A stretch of DNA of 64,000 bases from positions 124,001 through 188,000 of the forward strand of contig CAJQUN010000419.1 of the NCBI GenBank assembly GCA_907163345.1. Direction: 5' to 3'. The translations under genes and the position numbers were made by a program. Source of the stretch: Haberlea rhodopensis. Its lineage: Eukaryota > Streptophyta > Magnoliopsida > Lamiales > Gesneriaceae. This document shows, piece by piece, positions 59,168 to 64,000 of the stretch (its first letter is position 1; each line of letters opens with the position of its first letter). The notes below the pieces were generated by a model that saw only the letters and a list, made by a program, of their open reading frames with translations, made no database searches and was not told the DNA's origin.

Positions 59168-59442
59168 TGTTGACGGGATACAATATAGAATTGTTCAATA
59201 ACGCGAATTAGGGATCATGACCTCATATATATATTTTAGTTCTATATTTAAACCCATCATATAAATAAACGGCTAGAAGAGTCAATTAGTCTCTACATAT
59301 TAAAGACTCATACAACATTAGATGCTTGCAACTCAATTTTATTAACCTTATTGATATCATTTTATTTGGCTAAACCTTAAGATAGCCTACAATACATAAT
59401 CAAATACATATGTACCCCCACATGAAAAATTATATTAGAACA
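59168..59442 (-). repeat. Possible small LTR of a truncated copia element
   Basis: TGTTGACGGG..TTAGAACA (275 bp) is followed on the plus strand by ATCTCCCACTTGAG, whose complement CTCAAGTGGGAGAT is a typical copia polypurine tract. This suggests a minus-strand 3' LTR. No partner LTR or coding sequence was found to the right (59443-60070). Confidence 0.5.
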
Positions 59443-60600
59443 ATCTCCCACTTGAGCCACATATGTTACCTTGTAAAATTTTGTTCAACTTTATGATCTC
59501 AAAACTTTTGCTATCATTATCAAAAGCATCCCCAAACAATCTTTTTCATAAACTATACAGGTATAGGATCAAAGCGACCTTCCATCACATTTATCGTAAC
59601 TAGATCTATCAATACTCATGTATATCCATATAACCAAATATGGACATAAATTACATGCAATTAACAGACTTTCATCCAAATGTTAAACCTCCATGAAAAT
59701 CATCACTTTATTTCAGAGTAAACGAACATTAATCATTAGTTTGTACATAAACATAATCATGTCAATTGAATGAATAATCAAACTGAATACAAACTCTCAT
59801 CATACAAGATTATCTAATGGACAACACCCACGTGTGTCACATGCACATCTAATGTTTCTGATTAAAGTTTTGAAGATCCGAAGCACTTTAAATTTTGAAA
59901 TCCAACTGGTAGAAATTGCCAAACTCTACTTCTGACCCTGATGCCGTGGGATTATAATAAATTTTTTGAATTGCTACGATGGTTAACCATTGTACGGAAA
60001 GTCTAGACCCTTTGTGATCTGGTGTTCTGACATTATCTCTACGAGGGTCATGTCTATGAAACAGATGTCAGTACCAGTAGAAAATTAAATGATTATTGTG
60101 CTTGCTTAGTTATGCTATATATGTTTCTGATACGTCATGTTTTATTACGAACACTCTGACGGGAGCAATTATGAATCTGCATTAGTTTATGTTTAATTTT
60201 GATAATTTATGTTTCAAATATAAATATATATTGTCGCATTTGATTGGTCTCTGCTAGCTATATATTCCCTAAAACGCTCATCTCATACCGTCCATCCTCA
60301 GATAAAAATGAAATAACTAATCGAAGAGGAAGAACAAATCATTTTTGGAGATGATGATTAAGTTAATGATGTTCAAGATTCTGTTTCCATTGATATAGTT
60401 AAGCTTCCGTTGAGGTATTTGGTTTTTATAACAATTATGTAACCAATTTTTTCCAAGTTGTATAGGCATTTTTGTTTTATGGAATAAAGACTAGTTTTAA
60501 TTGAATTGTGTAATACCTCAAAATATATTAGGTGAAATCGAATATTAAATTAGTCAAATCAAGCAATTAAAAACAAGAATTTATAGTATATAAAAATAAC
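59443..60600. other. Unassigned DNA, possibly interior of the truncated element
   Basis: AT-rich, no open frames of note. The first 600 bp may be the non-coding interior belonging to the LTR at 59168. Confidence 0.4.
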
Positions 60601-60623
60601 CAATTAACACCTACAATTCCCGT

Positions 60624-61510
60624 TAGGGATGCTTATCGGACAGGATTACCCCAAAACCTGTTTGGAAACGAACTAGGTAATCGAGTCCCAAATCGAAACG
60701 AATCCGTCTTTTAGACGGATCATGGCAATTTATAAGGATTGGAACTGGTGGCCCATAGTTTCCGATTAATGAACTGGAACCGAAAACTGTTTTTAAAAAA
60801 ATAAAAAAAAAATTAAGCGGCTAAATAACCTTTGGCTAATAATACCCAATGGATAGTTGGGATTTCAGACAAAAAAAAAACTAATTTATTGTTTTAAAAA
60901 AAACATTATAAATATGGCTGGATTTGAATATCAATTTTAATATTTGTTATACAATACTCTCTAAATGCTCATTCACTCTCTCAATCATCTAAATCTCTCA
61001 AATATCATGAATTATATAAATGCTATCATATTTCTTATCATACTAAATTAAATATTAATTATAAATTATTCATTACTAGATACGTAATGATTATTATGAT
61101 ATCTTCATCTAACAACCGTGGTCACAGTCATAGCCGCCAAACATTCAGTCCTTCAGTTATGAATTTGCATCTAACAATTCCCAAATTAAATGAAGAATTT
61201 GATTTTTTTTTTGACTTTGATGTTGCAGGTGCACCTATAAACATCGAAGATAAAAAAACCCAAACAAGCTGTTGAACCTTGCGATTCTCATCATAGACAA
61301 AAATTCGAGTGATCCAGAGCCATTTTCATAGTGCAAAGATGCAAGGTATAAGGTCATTTTACTATCGAACAAAAAGAAGGTAGGGGTGAATCTATTGCAA
61401 TTTGTAAATTATATAGAACAATGTACATATAAAATTGATGGTTCATGTGGATGTACCGGAACATTTAAATATCATTTAGTTAAAAAAATATAATTTTGAT
61501 GAAGTAACAC
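60624..61510 (+). pseudogene. hAT transposon relic with BED-type zinc finger scrap
   Basis: 60624-60790 has a hAT-like start (TTAGGGATGCTTATCGGACAG, ACCCCAAAACCTG). Downstream, 61087-61500 gives NRGHSHSRQTFSPSV and, after stops, IEQCTYKIDGSCGCTGTFKYHLVKKY, resembling the GT(F/L)K.H end of hAT BED fingers. No catalytic domain or right end was found. Confidence 0.45.
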
Positions 61511-61613
61511 TGCAACAAATAGGTGGACAAGTAACACAACCACAAATACCCTCATTGGCACAAATTTTATAACAACCGCAATTAACAGTACGTCACTTGT
61601 GTTATATATTATT

Positions 61614-61870
61614 AGATATATAGGTGTCCAAAAGGGTCAATCCTCCCAACTTGTCAACCCAAACGGTTTGGCCAGTTTAGGCCAACCCCAGACGAGTTGG
61701 AAAACCCTCACCCTAACCCAACCAGCCAAAAAATATAAATAATTTTTATTAAATTTTAATGAATTAAAATTAATAAATTAATAATATTTTAATTACTTAA
61801 TTCAAATTTTATTATAAATTAATTAATAAATCCAAACAGTCAAATGGGTTGGTCTGTTTACGCCCTTCTC
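61614..61870. mobile_element. Possible degenerate hAT-like MITE
   Basis: The left end ATAGGTGTCCAAAAGGGTCAA and right end TTGGTCTGTTTACGCCCTT are imperfect inverted repeats of the TAGGGGTGT type. The AT-rich core lacks coding sequence. No confident target duplication. Confidence 0.4.
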
Positions 61871-62266
61871 CAGATGAGATGTGAGCTTTGTTTAATATGA
61901 TGTGAAAATTATGGATTTATTGAATTTGTTTCAATTATACAACATCTTTTTAAACATATTTCAGGTATACTTTGCGAAAAATTTAAAGAAAATATCAATA
62001 GTATTTGACTTGATAAAAAAAATGGTTAAAGGGACAAACCGGAGTGTTTAGAAGGGAATAAGAAAATGGCCTTTCACCGGCCTACCCCTACTCCCAAATC
62101 CCCAATTAAATATATTTCTCGAATATTATTTCACTCTCCCGCAATCCCCAAAAACATATACCATTTGACATTTTTCTTGGAATTTGTGAATCCCAAATCT
62201 TCTCTCCGGAGGCAAAAGTTGAATCTTTCTTGTGCAAAAACCTGAGAAGAAAGTGATAGAACAGCA

Positions 62267-62520
62267 ATGAGAGGTGATGTTGCAATGGCTGTCCCTGAAT
62301 CTGAAGCTTGGAGCTGGAGGTTGATAGTGTGGAAGTACGGGGTTGCCCTTTTCAAGAAAGAGGTACCATCTGACTGTTGCTATGTAAATCCGAGGTCTTT
62401 TTTTGGTTTTGGCAGATGAAGAGGGGAGCAAATACAGTAGTTGTTGTTCTTCCTCAGGGACATTTTCTCTTTCGCTGGTTCAAGGCAGACAGGATGAAGC
62501 CAGGCATAAACTTTTACAAA
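62267..62520 (+). CDS. Possible 5' end of an unrecognised host gene
   Basis: An ATG (62267, with a second in-frame ATG at 62285) opens MRGDVAMAVPESEAWSWRL.., continuing to LFKKE at 62362, where a GT follows. After an AG at 62415 another frame reads MKRGANTVVVVLPQG..FRWFKADRMKPG. The implied 53-bp intron is short for a plant, so the splice is doubtful; unspliced, the frame stops within about 50 codons. The upstream CT-rich, low-repeat region (62040-62266) looks like a plant leader. I do not recognise the family. Confidence 0.3.
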
Positions 62521-64000
62521 TTTTCTCTTGAAAAAAAGAACCCTCTTCAAATATAGGCCTTTTTTAATATTGTTGCTTTTTCTCCTAACCCATTTGAAAA
62601 AAAAAAGATCTTTCTGTCATAGCACGTTTCTCTAAAACGTTTTTAACATTTTCCCAGTGGTGAAACAGTGAATGATTTTCATCTAGTCATGCCAATGCAG
62701 AGTGGAGGAAGTGGAAATGGAGCTTATGAAATTTTTGGTTACATATAGTTTTTGTATGTATTTGTTATTAAAAAAGTATTGCACTTGAGATGGCAAATTA
62801 TTGATGACGTGTTTTGCTTTCCCCCAAATTTCTCTAGAGATGATATAACGGCACATGTCATATCCTTTTGTTTGAATTTATATTTCTTTACTGCATTTTT
62901 AGCTTTTTCCACAATTTCTTGGACTCGGTAGATGGTAAATGGTATTTGGTTATTTTTTGGCCCAAAAAGTCTTTGCATTTAATGAATGCTATTGTTTTAC
63001 TCTCTTTGATGATGCTGGTTGTTGCTTTTGATGTCCTTAATGTATGAGGTTTGTATCTTGGTAACTTGAGGAGCATTGTTGTCTGATGTTGCGATTGTAA
63101 AATATTGATGAAGAAAGAAATTTACTCATTTGGTTCTTATTTCCAGTTTCGTGAATTTGAATACGACTCATGGAATGGACCAATTTGAAAACAATAATTC
63201 ATGAAATCATGCTGAGATTTTTGGGTACATCGTCTTAGGTAAATATTCTTGTAATTAGTGGAAAGGCTTGGTTCTGTTTAAGAAGGTATGAATATGTGAA
63301 AACATATCTTGACAAATAAAAATCACCGGTTCAAAAACTTGTATGAATATAAATCTAACATACTCTTACTTAAACCGAATGAAGCAACCATTAAAGATCT
63401 TCATTTCATACATAGCACCAGCTATATTTTTTTCAGAGCAAATGGATCTTTTCATTTGCATAGTGATCACTAATGTTTAGATGATGGATTTTGGAAATTA
63501 GACATCCAACCATGTTGTGACTGCATGACTTTCAAATGGGTATTGCTCTGTATGAAATGGATATATTTAATGTCTTCGTCATTCGGTTTGCTGGGAAGTA
63601 TGTTATATCGGTTTATTCATACAGATTTTTGAACCGTGATTTTTATTTAGGAGGCAAGACAAAATGCGTTTGCATATTCTTACCTTCTTAATGGGGCAAA
63701 ACCTCTATGTTTGTTACATTAGATGTATTACACCTTCAGTTCAATAGAGGTGACTTGCTCCCATCAGCCACTCTGTGTGCCGGTTCCAGTTTGACTGCAA
63801 ATAAATGAATTTAACATGACTGATTGTTTTCCAAGAAAGGACTTAAAGATGAGTCAACTATTGAGGTATTGCTCTCATTTTTGCTGAAGCATTTACACAA
63901 TTATTTCGTCTTCTCATTGTTTTTTATTTGAGCATCATGTACATCAATTTGCATTTGCGGCATTTTCTAGTTCTAGCTCAGTGTGCATCTTCTTGGTAGA
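62521..64000. other. Unassigned DNA, intron-like
   Basis: T-rich plus strand with no repeat signature and no long frames, as expected for introns of a plus-strand gene, but no exon could be identified. Confidence 0.35.

Noticed and set aside
62126..62431. 101-residue minus-strand frame
   Set aside because: Antisense to the more plausible plus-strand start, with no recognisable domain or context.

Overview
The window looks like a transposon-rich intergenic tract from a eudicot nuclear genome, possibly an asterid. It has one clearly intact host gene, one broken resistance gene, and roughly 80 percent recognisable or suspected mobile DNA. The evidence for a plant is a CEPR1/XIP1-type receptor kinase, an R1-type NB-LRR relic (a subfamily expanded in asterids), initiator-Met and Asp tRNA primer sites, and plant retrotransposon lineages. 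The asterid placement is inference. Features were read by eye, so approximate boundaries are marked as such.

Layout. 1-4.5 kb: 5' half of a minus-strand Athila-like Ty3/gypsy element (LTR, tRNA-Asp primer site, broken gag, protease fused to an integrase tail). 4.5-6.0 kb: a gypsy LTR carrying a GC-rich 37-bp minisatellite. 6.0-6.6 kb: two inverted repeats interleaved as A-B-A'-B'. 8.49-14.55 kb: a full-length but mutated Ty1/copia element with paired 679-bp LTRs. 14.75-20.06 kb: a Sirevirus-like gag-only (TR-GAG) element with perfect target duplications. 20.06-21.58 kb: a gypsy LTR fragment and a solo LTR.

23.6-26.7 kb: the intact two-exon LRR receptor kinase. 27.1-34.3 kb: an old Athila-like gag-protease element with a 297-bp internal tandem duplication. 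34.6-35.3 kb: a probable non-autonomous Helitron. 35.3-40.0 kb: a decayed copia element whose 3' LTR holds a 450-bp hAT MITE; the other LTR preserves the empty site. 41.2-46.0 kb: an NB-LRR pseudogene split by a gutted copia element.

46.2-57.6 kb: a 10.2-kb non-coding element (LARD-type, 3-kb LTRs, CATAG target duplication) nested in a related LTR. Its left LTR carries a further solo LTR. 57.6-64 kb: mostly unassigned DNA with a truncated small-LTR element, hAT debris, and a possible host-gene 5' end near 62.3 kb.

No operon-like or defence-like system is present. The most interesting signals are structural. Most LTR elements lack reverse transcriptase. Short CG-rich palindromes (CGATCGATCG, ATCGCC..GGCGAT) recur inside LTRs of apparently unrelated families. 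The interleaved inverted repeat and the hairpin-forming tandem repeats of the LARD-type element are not explained by standard features.
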